Positions 43,591-55,299 of a stretch of 64,000 nucleotides of DNA are shown here, one piece after another. How positions within the stretch are numbered: the stretch's first letter is position 1; each line of letters begins with the position of its first letter. The stretch is from Chrysaora quinquecirrha (Eukaryota > Cnidaria > Scyphozoa > Semaeostomeae > Pelagiidae). Made by a program: the position numbers and the translations under genes. The notes under the pieces were generated by a model. The model was not told where the DNA came from. It did not search any database and saw only the letters and a list, made by a program, of their open reading frames with translations. The DNA is taken from the NCBI GenBank assembly GCA_014526335.1, contig JACTAT010000008.1, forward strand, positions 207,164-271,163, given 5' to 3'.

Positions 43591-46500
43591 CTAACTCCTT
43601 CTAAAGTAATCGTCCAATGGATATTTGATTGGTCCAGTGCAAAGCTCCCTGTTGTAGAGAAATGCCTTTGCAGTTTTGTCAAAATAATAATATTTCCATT
43701 CCTTAATGAAGTTATCTAGGTCGTCTTCATCTATTAGATTAACAAGATCTTTTCCATCTTTTTCCAAGTATTTATGAAGAAAATCGTTTGGCAATGCTTG
43801 CCTTGGGTATGGTCTGTGCTCAGCATTAACCACGGTGATTCCAAGATTGGCCATACCATGCTTGAAGAGCAGTGCTTTCGATCTAAATATATTCAGCCAA
43901 GCTATAAAAAATAATAATCTCCTCAAAAAATATTCAAGGAAAAATTGAATAAAAAAGAGCGGTACAAAAAAAGATTCCGTACACTTTTGAACCTTCCCAC
44001 TCTGGTGTTTTCTGCCTCTGCTTTACGCAACAAGCTGTCTGACTTTCTAAACAGCGAATTAAAATTTTGAAAGTGGAAAGAATTTGTCACCGACATGGTC
44101 AATGAATTGGATAGAATTTTGAGGGCCCAAGAGGAAGAAGCTCCACAGCAGCCCGTTGAGCAAGCAGCTCTAGTTCCTAAAAATGTTTAAAATCAAGCAG
44201 AGCAAGGTATTCCCCTTTTCCAGTTTCTTTAACTTAGGCCCGTACAAAGGTGTTAACAACCCAGGTAAAATTTGCCTCTTGCTTGTCTGTTGCTAGATGT
44301 TGCTTGTATGTTGCTAGATGTTGCTTATATAATTACTTTAAATTAAGATTTATGAGCGCCGTTTTTTGTGCATGTTGCCCCATGCAGTTTCTGTTAATTT
44401 AAACAGAGCAATGTTCAGTAATCTCTCCGTTAAGGTAACTAATTAAGAATTTCGATCATCAAATTTATAGAGCGCCGATTAGATTGTTTCTTCATCAAAG
44501 TAACTGGCCTGATAGCTAAGAATTCTTAACAAGAAATTTCACAAAGCAACGTTTAGGGTATTTCCTCGTTATGGTAGCCAATTAGCCAAGAGATTTTAAT
44601 CATAAATCCTAGAGCACCGTTTAGCGTATTTCTTCGTTACGGTAGCCAATAAGCCAAGAGTTTTTAATCATAAATCCTAGAGCACCGTTTAGCGTATTTC
44701 TTCGTTACGGTAGCCAATTAGCCAAGAGTTTTTAATCATCAATCCTACAGAGCACCGTTTAGCCTATTTCTTCGTTACGGTAGCCACTTAGACAAGAGTT
44801 TTTAATCATAAATCCTGCAGAGCACCGTTTAGCGTATTTCTTCGTTATGCTAGCCAATTAGCTAAGAATTTCTAATCACAAATTTTACAGAGCTCCGTTT
44901 AGTGTACTGAGCACCGTTTTATGTTTACATTCGAAAAGAAACAAAACAACTCCTAACCTTTTTTTGACGTTTTTGTAAAAAAAAAACTGCTACTGGATTT
45001 CTCCCCAGCATATATTGGAAACTAACTTTCAACGGTCTCCAAACACAGTGTGATTCCTTTATTCCAAAGCAGGGGAAAATCAACCTAATTAACACACTTG
45101 TTCATCGGACACTTATGATTTCCTCTAAAACACGGCTTTATTCGGAATTGGAAAAAATTAGGTCTATTCTTATTGAAAACAGCTATCCTGAGGACGTAAT
45201 TTCGGATTGTTTTCGTAAGAAGATCGCAAATTTTTCGGCTGATAAAAAGTACGGTCCTTAAAACTGCCCTGCTTACCAAAAAATGCCATGTCTTGGCAAT
45301 ATTTACTTGAGATTCGAAGATCAAATAAAAAAGACCATTACTAATTATAGGAAACCAACCTTAAGCGGCCTGTATATACGTTGGGATGCCTTTTGTCCAA
45401 AACAGAGGAGAATTAACCTCATCAACACTCTAGTTCATCGAGCACTTATGATTTGCTCTAAAACTCGGCTTGATTCAGAAATGGACAAAACCATGTCTAT
45501 TCTTGTTGAAAACAGTTATCCTGAGGACGTCATTTCGGATTCTTTTCGCAAGAAGATCGCAAGTTTTTTGGCTGACAAAAAGCATGGTCCGCAAAAGTGC
45601 CTTGTTTACCTAAAAATGCCTTGGATAGGACACGTCTCATTGCGATTCAAAAATCAATTAAAAAGGCCATTACAAAGTGCTTCACTGCTGTTACCCCTCG
45701 GTTAGTTTTAAGCACTCGGAAAGTTCTACAATCCAGAATTGCGTACCCACCACACAAAAATTTTGTTATTTACGGATTTTCGTGCCGGTGTTATGCTAGG
45801 TACGTAGGTCGTCGCACTTCCCAGAAATTAGGAGATAGGATAAAACAACATGTACCTACTAATATTCGTCAACACAATTTTGGACAAAGAAAGCAACCAC
45901 CCCGAGGGTCCAAACAACAACCCAGTCTGAAACATGATTCGGCCATAGAACAACACCTACTCTGAAGTACCTAATAATCGGGGGAGGGGTGGGAATAATC
46001 GGGGGGTTGGAAATATTGTTAAAATTAAATAAACGGGGGGTTGGCATAAACGGGGGGTTTGAAAATACAAAACAAATTGGTTTAGCATAACAGAAACTCC
46101 AATGTTCGTACCGTGTAGTACGATAGCAAACGAAAGCTACAGGGTATTCCAAAGAAGGAACCCGCTTTAGAAATTATCTTTATTTGTGAATCGTAGCTTC
46201 AAGGCCAATAGAATTTTGTCATAGTACTTACTGTGTACATACACTTTAGTGAGTAAAAGGATAAGTTTTCATATGTCGTCTTCAGAGAAATATGATGTAA
46301 TGAATTTCATTGATAAATAATGCATGTGCACAAACTGTACGCACATTTCATGCAATAGACGCTTCTGCAAATGATGGCCGCCGTTTTTGCCTGTTGTTTC
46401 CATTAAGGATTTTCGAAAGAAATTCCGGCAATAATTTCCTTAGTTACGTTTTTTACATAGCTGCAGACGTTGAATTTGTAGCTAAGGAAATTATTCCCAG

Positions 46501-49500
46501 AATTCCCTTCGAAAAACATTAAGAAAAACAAGGGATTGACAGAAACGGCCGCCATCTTTTGCGGAAACCTCTATTGAGGATTTCTGTTGCTGAAAGAAGT
46601 TACAGCAAGGGTTTAATTGGTACAATTCCAACCATTGGTTAGTTCAGGCCAAGGGTTTGAAAAAATGAGGGATTTAGACGGACAAACATGTTTACAAAAT
46701 TGTTTATCGCGAGTTGTGCTTTTTTGAAGTACACATTTGACTGTTCTTTTTGTTCACTAAATAAATATTGTGTAAGTTTCGTTTCTTCCTAGTGTTATTC
46801 ATGAAAAAAAGCATTGTAAAGCTTTTTAAATTGATGTGAGCATAGTTCTCATTCCTTCAAAAATATCGGTACTAAATTTCATGCTCAAAAATTTAGTTTT
46901 GACTTTGGTACGAAGGTTTCTTTGCCGGGTTTCTTTTTTTGGAACACCCTGTATTTTGCAATATAGCGATAAGAAATACGTATTATATACTCAGTTAACT
47001 CGTAGGACAGGAAAGAAAAACTTATCTTAATCAAATTTTAAAACATTCATTTACCAAATATTGTTCAACTAATAAATGGGGAGGTTGGAACAAGAGTGGG
47101 GGGTTGAGAATTTTTCAAAAATTAACAAGCGGGATGGGGGAACGATTATTTGGTACTACAGAGTACTCAACAACTCTAATTGTGCCGAAAATCACAGCGA
47201 GGATTGTTTTAAAATCATTGGCAAAGCAAGAGCTTTGTTTCACTAAGGGATTTTGGAATCGGTCCACACCAAGACCATAAGACCGGTTCTGGGTGGACAG
47301 AAAGAGTTCTTTTTTCTCACTTGCACTCTCCAATTAATTCTACTGGTCTTCCCGCTGTATTGGCGTTTTAAAATGCAATGCCAATTCAGTTTCTCTTTCC
47401 GATTGGTGCATTTCGAGCCGCATCTGGGTATAAATGCCGCCTATCTCATTGATTCGGTCTGCTTTTGACGTTCTGAAGTTAAATTTGGATTTAGCGTCCT
47501 ATAATTGATAGAAATGAGGTTACACGAAAACAGGAGAGAAGATCTCGTTAACTTCCAGTATAACATGGATTTTCGAAATCAGGGCACCAAACTTGCCAAC
47601 ATTCACCAACTCATGTAAATTCTCTCCTCGGGGACGATACTCCCTCTTCCCCTCCTGGAATATTTAATCTAGTTCATGTGCAGGTAGCAGACGCTGCGAG
47701 ATATTTATGGGGGTTTCCTAGGGGTTGACATTGCCGAATTTCCGGTCAAATTTTGTAATTTTCTTCTTTTTCCATTTCCAAATGAACAGAATTTCCGTTC
47801 CATATCAAAGAATTTCAGTTTTGTAACAAATGGACATTCCGTTTTCCGTTTTCCGTGTTCCGTTTTATAGGAACCCCCCCCCTTTGATTGAGAGTTTTTA
47901 TTTGTATTTTAATGTGTTTGTTTGACGTTTGGGTTTTCTGAGTTATGAGGTAGATATCTTTGAGGTCTTGCGCCAGATAGACTGTCTTGATTTTTGTGCT
48001 TATTCACTTTCCGTATCTACTCACGCACGTAGGAAGCTGTGGCTTTTGGGGAGCTATTGCTGTTGACTCGAGTGTTGACTATAGTACTACACGTCTGTTT
48101 ACACTCGTCTGCAACACCTATTTTTCCATTCTCCGTTTTTCCTACGAGCCTGCTATATGGTTACATTTATTACCGAATTTGCGTCTTCCGAAGCACTCGG
48201 GTTTCTTAGTTATTTGAGAAGAAGAGCGACTACTCAGGTGATAACAGGTCTCTATTCTGCTCGGCAGAGAGAAAAAAGTGAAATTGAAATTACCCGTTTG
48301 GTCACCTCTCGGGTAACAATCTTTCTTTGCAAACGGGTTTCTGAGTTATTCGAGAGGAAGAGGGACTACTGGGGAGATAATAGGTCACTATTTTCATGTA
48401 GTCTCGCAGGAGCCATTTCTAATTCTTCCTTTCACATTCCTTCCCAAACCAAATCTGCATACCGTCCGCCCGGGGCGCTTATTAAAAAATTCGTGTGAAA
48501 GGAGGACAATCAGTTGAAAATTATGAATAAACTAACGTTCTTCGTTCTTATGAAAACCATTTTTTGCAGCAACTGCCAAAAGGTGTCACCTAATTTATTT
48601 TATCACAAGCTTGCACAAATCCTATTTCAAGGGTGTCAGGGACCAACGATTCATTGTCCGTCCGGTTCTAGCCGATGGGTGCACTTATTGGAGGGAGGCC
48701 GCTTATCCGAGGAAATACGGTAGCAACTTCGAATGAAAGCAACAGGTTATTGTTAATGAAACGCGATGGTAAATATTATAAGTTCAAGTTCGAGCGACCT
48801 CGGTTTGATGAGCGATAACGGAGACTCAGGTAATAAGTTAATATAAACGATAAAGTGACAAGAAGCTTATCAACGAGCAGCAGAACAGAATAGCGAAAGA
48901 GACTTTCGATCAGAATGAGTGCCGCAAAAGCCAAAACATTTAGTGCCAATCGAAATCCGTTGAATCCGTTTCTAAATTTCCATGAAATAAAATTGCTGCA
49001 TATGCTTTGATTACTGTTACCTTTGTAAAATCTCTTGAATTTTCTTGAAAATAAAGTCGAAAAGATATGGAGATGCAAAAGTAAATAGAAGAAATCTATT
49101 CAAACAAACCTGATGCCGTCCAGTTGATATCATCGAACATTTCCGAATAGGGGAGCAGGATCTGAGCAGCTGCATCATGAAAGGCGATGAAAAGCTCGTC
49201 AAAGAATGTTGTTGAAACAACCCAAGGCATTTTTTACCTTTGTAACATGTCGCACTCCAAGCCTGTTTGACAAAGTCAATATAATTTCTGCTCCAACTGA
49301 TGTAATTGCTAACAGAAAACGCGGGACTGTATTTCAGCAAATCATTTTCAAAGGCTCGCCATGCGGAAATGTTGTTCTTTCTTTCTCGTTTACCCTCATT
49401 GTAACCTTTGGGTGATTCTAAATACGCTTTTAACAACCCTTTCTTGACTACTTCATCTTTAAAGGTCTTTTCAAAATCATACATGTGTTCTGTGAAAATA

Positions 49501-49763
49501 GGTATGACGTCATCGTCCATGAATATGTGATACAGGTATTGCTTTCCACTTGCTCTTGATGCTGAGTATAAGAGATTTCTTCCACTTGTCCACGTAGTAG
49601 ACCTTTTAAAAATATATCTGACGTTTCCTGGTTTTGGTTTGCTGCACTTCTCTTTGTACGATAGAACGTAGAAATCTACCAAAGTAGCGTCACCTAAGGC
49701 AGCTTTATCGAATAGATAATCTTCTACGCAACTGCCAGTCATCGTGTAGTATGCAAATCTTCG
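43591..49763 (-). CDS. Probable host gene: DxD-containing glycosyltransferase-like protein, last two exons
   Basis: Exon 49763-49110 and terminal exon 43901-43591 join across a 5.2-kb GT-AG intron (ATCAG^GTTTG ... TTATAG^CTTGG) with matching phase. The visible protein begins RFAYYTMTGSCVEDYLFD and contains TTWTSGRN, YHIFMDDDVIP (a DxD/DDD metal- and nucleotide-sugar-type motif), SVSNYISW, FFDELFIAFH and MFDDINW, then AWLNIFRSKALLFKHGM, VVNAEHRPYPR and a C-terminal YFRRS. The DDD after a hydrophobic strand and the overall block order suggest a GT-A type glycosyltransferase; the exact family is not recognised. Upstream exons beyond 49763 were not found. Within the first exon the frame changes by one base near TTGGGTTG (about 49223), so this copy is either damaged or has a sequencing indel. 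The intron holds a Penelope-like element. Confidence 0.6.
44455..44890. repeat. 68-72-bp tandem repeat, about six units
   Basis: The unit contains AGAGCACCGTTTAGCGTATTT, TTCGTTACGGTAGCCAATTAG and TTTTTAATCATAAATCC. Unit starts are near 44611, 44679, 44748 and 44820, with more diverged units to the left. It lies within the intron of the glycosyltransferase-like gene. Confidence 0.85.
44990..47345 (+). pseudogene. Penelope-like element remnant: RT C-terminus and GIY-YIG endonuclease, split by an insertion
   Basis: Readable blocks are YRKPTLSGLYIRWDAFCPKQ, RALMICSKTRLD, then SRIAYPPHKNFVIYGFSCRC, YARYVGRRTSQKLGDRIKQHV, the GIY-YIG nuclease core of Penelope-like elements, and DSAIEQHLL. At 45960 a TA-flanked transposon interrupts; beyond it (47166 on) the same frame continues NNSNCAENH..CFKIIGKARALFH, a stop, then GILESVHTKTIRPVLGGQKEFFF. 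A diverged copy of the RT piece (about 45055-45345) precedes the better copy (about 45395-45685), so the element carries an internal duplication of about 340 bp. Several stops; dead. Confidence 0.8.
45960..47163. mobile_element. TA-flanked non-autonomous transposon inside the Penelope-like element, 1204 bp
   Basis: TA at 45958-45959 and 47164-47165. The ends are CTCTG(A/T)AGTACC(T/A)AATAATCG on both sides, inverted. Subterminal G-rich words (CGGGGGGTTGG, GGGGGGTTGAG) occur near both ends. The target site CACCTA/CTCAAC is readable from the interrupted Penelope coding frame. No transposase frame. Similar G-rich sequence at 58680-58885 may be a relative. Confidence 0.85.
47346..49109. other. Intronic DNA, no gene; diverged tandem duplicate at 48199-48255 and 48335-48392
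   Basis: A GGGTTTCT(T/G)AGTTATT(T/C)GAGA unit about 57 bp long occurs twice, 136 bp apart. A TTCCGTTTTCCG-rich stretch lies at 47835-47865, next to a C9 run at 47874. GGCCGCTTATCCGAGGAAATACGGTA at 48695-48722 resembles the right end of the MITE at 50373-50787, but no left end was found. Confidence 0.5.
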
Positions 49764-49994
49764 CTATAAGGAAGAAAGACAGCTTCGTCATAAAACAAAG
49801 AAAGATGCCAAGTCCTTCGTCAGTACTACAGCTAGATAACATATGCGAGGCGCAAACAGGAAATTGATATCCAGTTAAGCACACACACTAGATTTTCTCA
49901 ATGCCTAACAAGTTGTTATCGCCGGCCCACATGTAGTGAGATTGTCGATCAGCGATTCCCCTTTTAGAAACATAAAGAATACGCGTTTTTTTTA

Positions 49995-50356
49995 TAAGAA
50001 ACCTGGCTCGGGGCCTAGTTCTAAAAGTTTCTTAATTTTTGGCCCAATTTTAGTTCTAAAAGTTTCTTGACAGTTTCTTAACTTAATGGAAAAAATTGCT
50101 GTAAAAACGATAAAAAAACGTGAGTATAGCAACCAAATTATTAATATTATTGTATTACCTAGAATTAGCCATTCTGGGTGCGAGAAATCGCACGGAAATG
50201 CTCGAGAATTGATTACTACGTCCACAAATATGAAATCAGTATGTTGGAAAACTGACACAAAAATTTCTTTAGTTTCTTAACTCCTTCCTCCTAGTTCTAA
50301 AAGTTTCTTAACTTTTGGGGTGTCGAGTTCTAGGTTTCTTATAAACCGGTTTCTTA
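49995..50356. mobile_element. TA-flanked MITE with TAAGAAACC ends
   Basis: Inverted ends TAAGAAACC/GGTTTCTTA are flanked by TA (49993-49994 and 50357-50358). GTTCTAAAAGTTTCTTAA is repeated in direct and inverted form near both ends. No coding frame. Confidence 0.7.
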
Positions 50357-50372
50357 TAAAAAAATGTGTATA

Positions 50373-50787
50373 CCGTCAATTCTCGAAAACGCTCCTCGGG
50401 GACTTACAAAAACAAATTTTTGGGTAGGTGCTAACTCAAGGAGAGGGCTTATTTCAAAGTTCAACAGTTCCAGTGTGTTTTCGAAAGAATAGCAGAGAGA
50501 AAAAAGATAACTTATTTGTATTCTATAATAAAAATCAGGTGTTTGCCAACAGCCAATGGCTGATTATTTGTTGAATTGATGGTGAAACCTGACAGCACTA
50601 GCTCTAGCAGTGTTGATAATCAAGCCGAAAGATGCATTATAAGCGAAAACAAATTCACAAGGCCTTCGAATTATTCCCCATGGGGGCTTATTCGAGGGAA
50701 GGGCTTATTTGCGAAAATTAATAATAATCAACAATTTTAGGTGGGGCTTATTCGAGGGGAGGCTCATTCGGAGCTGGGGGTTTACGG
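50373..50787. mobile_element. TA-flanked MITE with CCGT ends and GGGCTTATT repeats
   Basis: TACCGTCAATTCTCG on the left and the TTTACGGTA ending on the right, with TA on both sides. Words such as GGGGCTTATTCGAGGG recur near the right end. It starts 16 bp after the preceding MITE ends. Confidence 0.6.
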
Positions 50788-50976
50788 TAATCACTCTGAT
50801 GAAAACATATAAGCTAGAAAGGCCTCAGTGTGCCTTATCAAAAATACATAAAATAAATAAATCTTGTGTTTTTGTCTGTTTTCTCTTTTTAGCATCCGAT
50901 TTCAATAATAAATAGTATCGAATTTACATATACATATATACATATTAGGAACTCATAAAAAAACAAATTTTTTAAC

Positions 50977-50998
50977 GTTTCGCAATAAGCTTCATCAG
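50977..50998 (-). ncRNA. Hammerhead-ribozyme-like core, possibly degenerate
   Basis: The minus strand reads CTGATGAAGC, then UUAUU, then GCGAAAC, i.e. the CUGAUGA and GAAAC core boxes separated by a very short stem-loop. Penelope-like elements carry minimal hammerheads in their LTR-like ends. Here the stem has only two G-C pairs plus an extra A, and no partner strand for helix III was found, so activity is doubtful. Confidence 0.3.
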
Positions 50999-51202
50999 AA
51001 ATATCATTCAATTACATAAGCTCTGTCTACACTACACAAACTAACCCAATACAGATACAAAAAGATAAAAAGAACAATAAACTTTACAATAAACAACAGA
51101 TGGCAATTGAACATACAATATTTTAATTAACAGTACAGCTGGAGGGAGAAGAGGGTATAGAAATTAGGAACAAAGATGTGTGCAGAGCATAGAGAGGAAT
51201 TT

Positions 51203-51272
<70 letters not shown>
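51203..51272. repeat. (CTAA)n microsatellite
   Basis: About 17 perfect CTAA/AACT units, followed by a few broken units to 51300. Confidence 0.97.
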
Positions 51273-51273
<1 letters not shown>

Positions 51274-51300
51274 CTAAATAACTTACTAACTAACTTACTA

Positions 51301-52374
51301 TGTTCCAAAGTAGCTAACTTTTTCAAAGAACAGTTCTATTTTCACTTTTCTTTTTTTGATTTTTTTTATAAACATCAGATGTCTTCAGCAATATCTTTTG
51401 ATCTATATATACGGAAACTAACATAAATGCTATACTTGGAGTCTAGAGTCAGCTTCCTTTCAAAGAAGACCAAACAATACATGTTTTGACAATTTATAAA
51501 AATCTTTCCACGAATTTGTTGACCTTGGACATGACTCATAATCGCAAGGCCATAAAAAAATTGCCCAATACTTAGGAGGGGCAATTTTGGCAGAAAATCA
51601 AATGAAACCCCATGTGTACTCGATGTCAAGGTCGTCTCAACTAGCCACCGGACCATAATGATTATTTTCATTATCCAAAGCATTTTGTTGAATGTATAAG
51701 AAATCTTTTACTTGACTGAGGAAATGCAAAGTCAGCTGTACCATAAATGATGCAGTGGGCATTAGTGACTAACGTAGGCCAATTAGGCCCAATGTGGATA
51801 TGTAATCTTTGATCTATTGTCCATTTAAATCAGAAATGACGCGTTGACATCAAAATAATGTTAAATATTTTTCTGTCATTCTGTATTTGAAAAAGTAACC
51901 GTGTCCTCTAAATATCTTTTAGGTTGGTATCAAATTTTTTTTATTATCAGGAATGACCTGAACTTGATCAAGAATGTTCACAAGATGGCTCTTTTTTTTC
52001 AAAATTGTGCCAAAAAAGAATTTTTGTGCATTCTTGAATTCTATAACCTAATTTAAGAGTACGTTTATTTGTTTGTTTGCGAAATCTCTGTAAAATTTTA
52101 TACAAAAGATATTATCCCCATTAATGACAGTTGTATCATATGATAAAACTTTCAAAAGGGGGCAGGAGGGCTATTCTTGACGGAATTTTCTCAGTAAACT
52201 GATTCTGCTAATAAAACAACCAAGATTTTGGTTGGACGTATTTTTCTGACTGCCGATAGACTATTTATTGAAATTAAAAGTATGCTTATAAAGTCTTGTG
52301 AAAATATCCGTAGCGTTAAAAATTAAAGTTAATGTCTGCTAAACAAGAAAAGAGTTAAATAACAAAACCTGAAT
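51301..52374. other. No gene seen
   Basis: AT-rich. A 102-codon minus frame at 51375-51683 has no recognisable domain and looks like chance. Confidence 0.5.
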
Positions 52375-52700
52375 TGAGGGGATACAATGATATTAAGCAA
52401 TTGTATTAAAGGGGTACATCAGATAAATAGAATTGAAACACCTGTTCGTTCTTTCCTTTGATTTGAATTGAAGAGGTACCATAGCATTCAGACATGGTAC
52501 ATTGAGGTAGTACAGCATGTGAAAGCTTTAGCAATACCGACTTGATTTATTCTTTGACTTCTATTAAGGGGTACAGTGCTATTATTAAGGCGTTGTATTA
52601 TGGCGATGCATCACACGTGTAAAAATTTAGCAAAACCCTTCAGTTTTGTTCTTTGACTTCTATTCAGGGGGTTCAATGATATTAAGGCATTGTAGTAACG
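52375..52700. repeat. Diverged tandem repeat, period about 100-110 bp, three units
   Basis: Units share TTCTTTGACTTCTATT, AGGGGTACA, TGATATTAAG and GCATTGTA. It runs straight into the octanucleotide array. Confidence 0.65.
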
Positions 52701-52702
52701 TA

Positions 52703-53750
52703 GCAATTGGGCAGCCGAGTAACTACTCAACTCGGTAACCAAACCACCGAGCGACAGCGCAACCGAGCGTCTCGGCAACTGAGCAAATGGGCAACTGATT
52801 AGGGCAATTGAGCAACCAAGCAACTGGGAAACTAGGAAGCCATGCAGCTGGGCAGCTGAGAAACTGGGCAACTCAGCAACTAGCCAACAAAAGCAACGAC
52901 GCAATTGGGGAACCGAGCAACTGTGCAACTAGAAAACCGAGCAACTGGGTAAGTTGGAAACAGAGCAACTGGGAACCAAGCAACCGAGCACATCAGCAAC
53001 AGGGCAGTCAAGCAATTGGGCAAGTAACCAACTGGGTAACCGGGCAACTGAGCAACTGGGCAAATAGGAAACCGCGCAGGTGGGAAATCAAGCAACGGAG
53101 CAACAGGTCAACCAAGCAATTGAGCAAATCAGCAACTGGGCAACTGGGCAACTGAGCAACTGAGTAACCGGAACAACGGCGCGACTGGGCAGCCGAGAAA
53201 ATGGGCAACTGGGAAACCGAGCACCTGGGTAACTTGGAAACTGAACAACTGGGAACCAATAAAACCAACGTGGCAACTGGCAAACCCCGCAGCTGGGCAA
53301 CCAAGCAACGGAGCAACAAATGAACCGAGCAATTGACCAAGTGAGCAACGAAGCAACTGGGCAACTGGGAAACCAAGAAACTTGGCAACTGCGAAACACC
53401 ACAGCTGGGCAGCCAAGCAACGCTGCAACAGGGCAACTGAGCAACTTGCAACTGAGCAAATCAGCAACGCGGCAACCAGGTAATCGGGCAAGTGAGCAAC
53501 TGAGAAACTTGACAATTTGGCAACTGGGAAACCTAGCAACCGAGCAACAGGGCAACCGAGAAATGGGAAAATGAACAACTTGGCAAATGGGCAGCTGAGC
53601 AGCTGGACAACCAGAGCAGTGGGGCAACTTGGCAACCGAGCAACTGGGCTACTGGGAAACCGAGCAACTGGGCAACTGGGAAACCAAGCAATTTGGAATC
53701 AAGCAACCAAGCAAAGCAGTAACGGGGCAACTAAGCAAATGAACAAATGA
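52703..53750. repeat. Octanucleotide minisatellite, CAACTGGG-type unit, about 130 copies
   Basis: The strand can be cut almost without slips into 8-mers such as CAACTGGG, CAACTGAG, CAACCGAG and AAACCGAG. Because 8 is not a multiple of 3, each frame cycles through the same 24-nt word, and no phase meets a regular stop. Six overlapping pseudo-proteins result (QLGNWATG on plus, QLPSCPVA on minus). No gene is implied. Confidence 0.92.
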
Positions 53751-53794
53751 AGCCCTTAGTAACGGTGTTTGCGATATTTCTTTTGTCCTACATT

Positions 53795-54118
53795 CCCATG
53801 TCATCCACATTTCACGTGATCCTGTGCACCCTCAAGTAAAAGGTTACCACTTTAAATCCCCCTGGTGCATGACGCCAGTCTAGATTCTTATTTTCTCCTT
53901 ATCAGATTTCCACTCAGTTGCGATGGTCAAATGATCCTTTTTACCCTCAACAATGATGTTTCAAATGAAAATTCCCCTGATATGTGACGTCACTCCAGAT
54001 TCCTACATTTCCCGTATGAAATTCCCATTCAGGTCGGGTGCTCACGTGATACTTTTTATTCTTGCCAACGATCATCGCAACTAAAATCCCACGTATGTAT
54101 GACGTCAGTCGCCTTATT
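53795..54118. repeat. Short array (about 3 units) of the 114-bp CRE/E-box-like satellite
   Basis: Units share TGACGTCA(G/C)TC, ATTCCCATTCAGGTCGG, TCACGTGAT and ACGAT..CGCAACTAAAATCCC with the larger array at 61590-62820. It is followed by the same CTTATTTCTTG...GCACGTGCCACCGA...AGCGATGGC sequence. Confidence 0.85.
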
Positions 54119-54301
54119 TCTTGCAGAGCCGATTGCTATGTGCACAGATGAGCTTTCGTACGAGTTTAGACGTTTTGAGAGCACGTGCCACCGAATGGTT
54201 GCCGCGAGCGCAGTGAGCGGCAGCTGAGCAGAGCGACGCAAAGCGTCACCTGCGAGCCGCGGAGCTAGCGATGGCCGCCTCGTGCATAGCGCGAGCGGCC
54301 G
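54119..54301. repeat. GC-rich downstream block shared with 62824-63003
   Basis: GTTGCCGCGAGCGCAGTGAG, GGCAGCTGAGCAGAGCGACG and GAGCTAGCGATGGC are matched closely in the second copy. No coding frame was recognised. Confidence 0.8.
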
Positions 54302-54890
54302 AGCTAGTCTCTTATACTAAAATAGGAGTGGTCATGGTAACCGATTTTGTAAGAGTCGCCCCGCCGACGTCGGAAGTGGTATGGTTTTCCGACTTTTTCG
54401 CCGCTCCACCGACCGTGGTGTAGGCGTGTCATCACCCTTTCGTTTTTTGCAAACTTCTCTCGCTTCTGGGGTAAGTGGGGCTAACCCTTCTTTGAAGTGC
54501 GTCATTGGTGCCCGTTTGAACAATCGAACGATAGTTTTCCTAAAGGGATTATCGAAATCTGAAAGCTGTGAAAATAGCTCTGTTGGTAAGGGCTCCTGTT
54601 TCGTGATGCAGGTTGTGGGAGGCAGGAGATCGATTCCCCTCACGAGAGGATCAGAATTTTTTATTTCTGTGATTTTCCTGTTGAAAATGCTTTCCGGAGG
54701 ACCGGGAGACATCTCGATCACTAAAACTTGCTTCGGAATAATTTTTAAATTCGTTTGGTATTAATTTTTTTCAATCAAAGATCCTCAAACAAAGTCCATG
54801 TTTACATGAATATTCAGTCAACCGGGTTGAATCGCGTTGTGCAAATGCTTTCAACCCTTTGAATTGAAACAAAATGCCATTACCAGAGAT
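54302..54890 (+). repeat. Composite tRNA-headed SINE-like repeat, copy B
   Basis: It starts GTCTCTTATACTAAAATAGG and shares the body with copies A and C to about 54545. It then carries a different tRNA-like head (about 54581-54650): TAGCTCTGTTGGTAAGGGC (A box), TTTCGTGA anticodon-loop-like sequence and GAGATCGATTCCCC (B box), resembling tRNA-Thr(CGT). Its 3' part (54690-54870) matches 490-641 of copy A. Confidence 0.75.
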
Positions 54891-55299
54891 TTGAAAAGCT
54901 TATTCAGAAGTGCATTTCATTCCAAGAAAACAAACAAAAATTATTTTAAAAGGGTTTTTTAAGAGTGCATTTCAAATAATTTCCAAATGTCATCACGAAG
55001 TTTAAGCTGCCTTGATAGCAGTATTTGACTATGCAGGACTGAGCAAGATAACTACAACAAGACCAAGAAGCAGGATCCTGCAGTAAAGCCGAGTTCTCCA
55101 CGATTTCTCCTGCAGTAAACCCGAGTTCTCCACGGAGAATGCGTTCAATCTATTATATTGCTACGTTTTCTATCATGATCTTTGGGGGATCCTTTCAACA
55201 GGATGGAAACAAGCCAAGGACAGCTAGAAAGGTAAAATTTTCTTCACAACATAAAAACTAGACTAACGAACTTGGCTAAGGAAAACCATGAGGAACAGA
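54891..55299. other. No gene seen
   Basis: A GCAGTAAA(G/C)CCGAGTTCTCCACG unit occurs twice in tandem near 55080-55137. Confidence 0.6.

Noticed and set aside
52800..53760. Several overlapping open frames of 65-179 codons on both strands
   Set aside because: They are products of the 8-bp repeat, which lacks stops in every phase.
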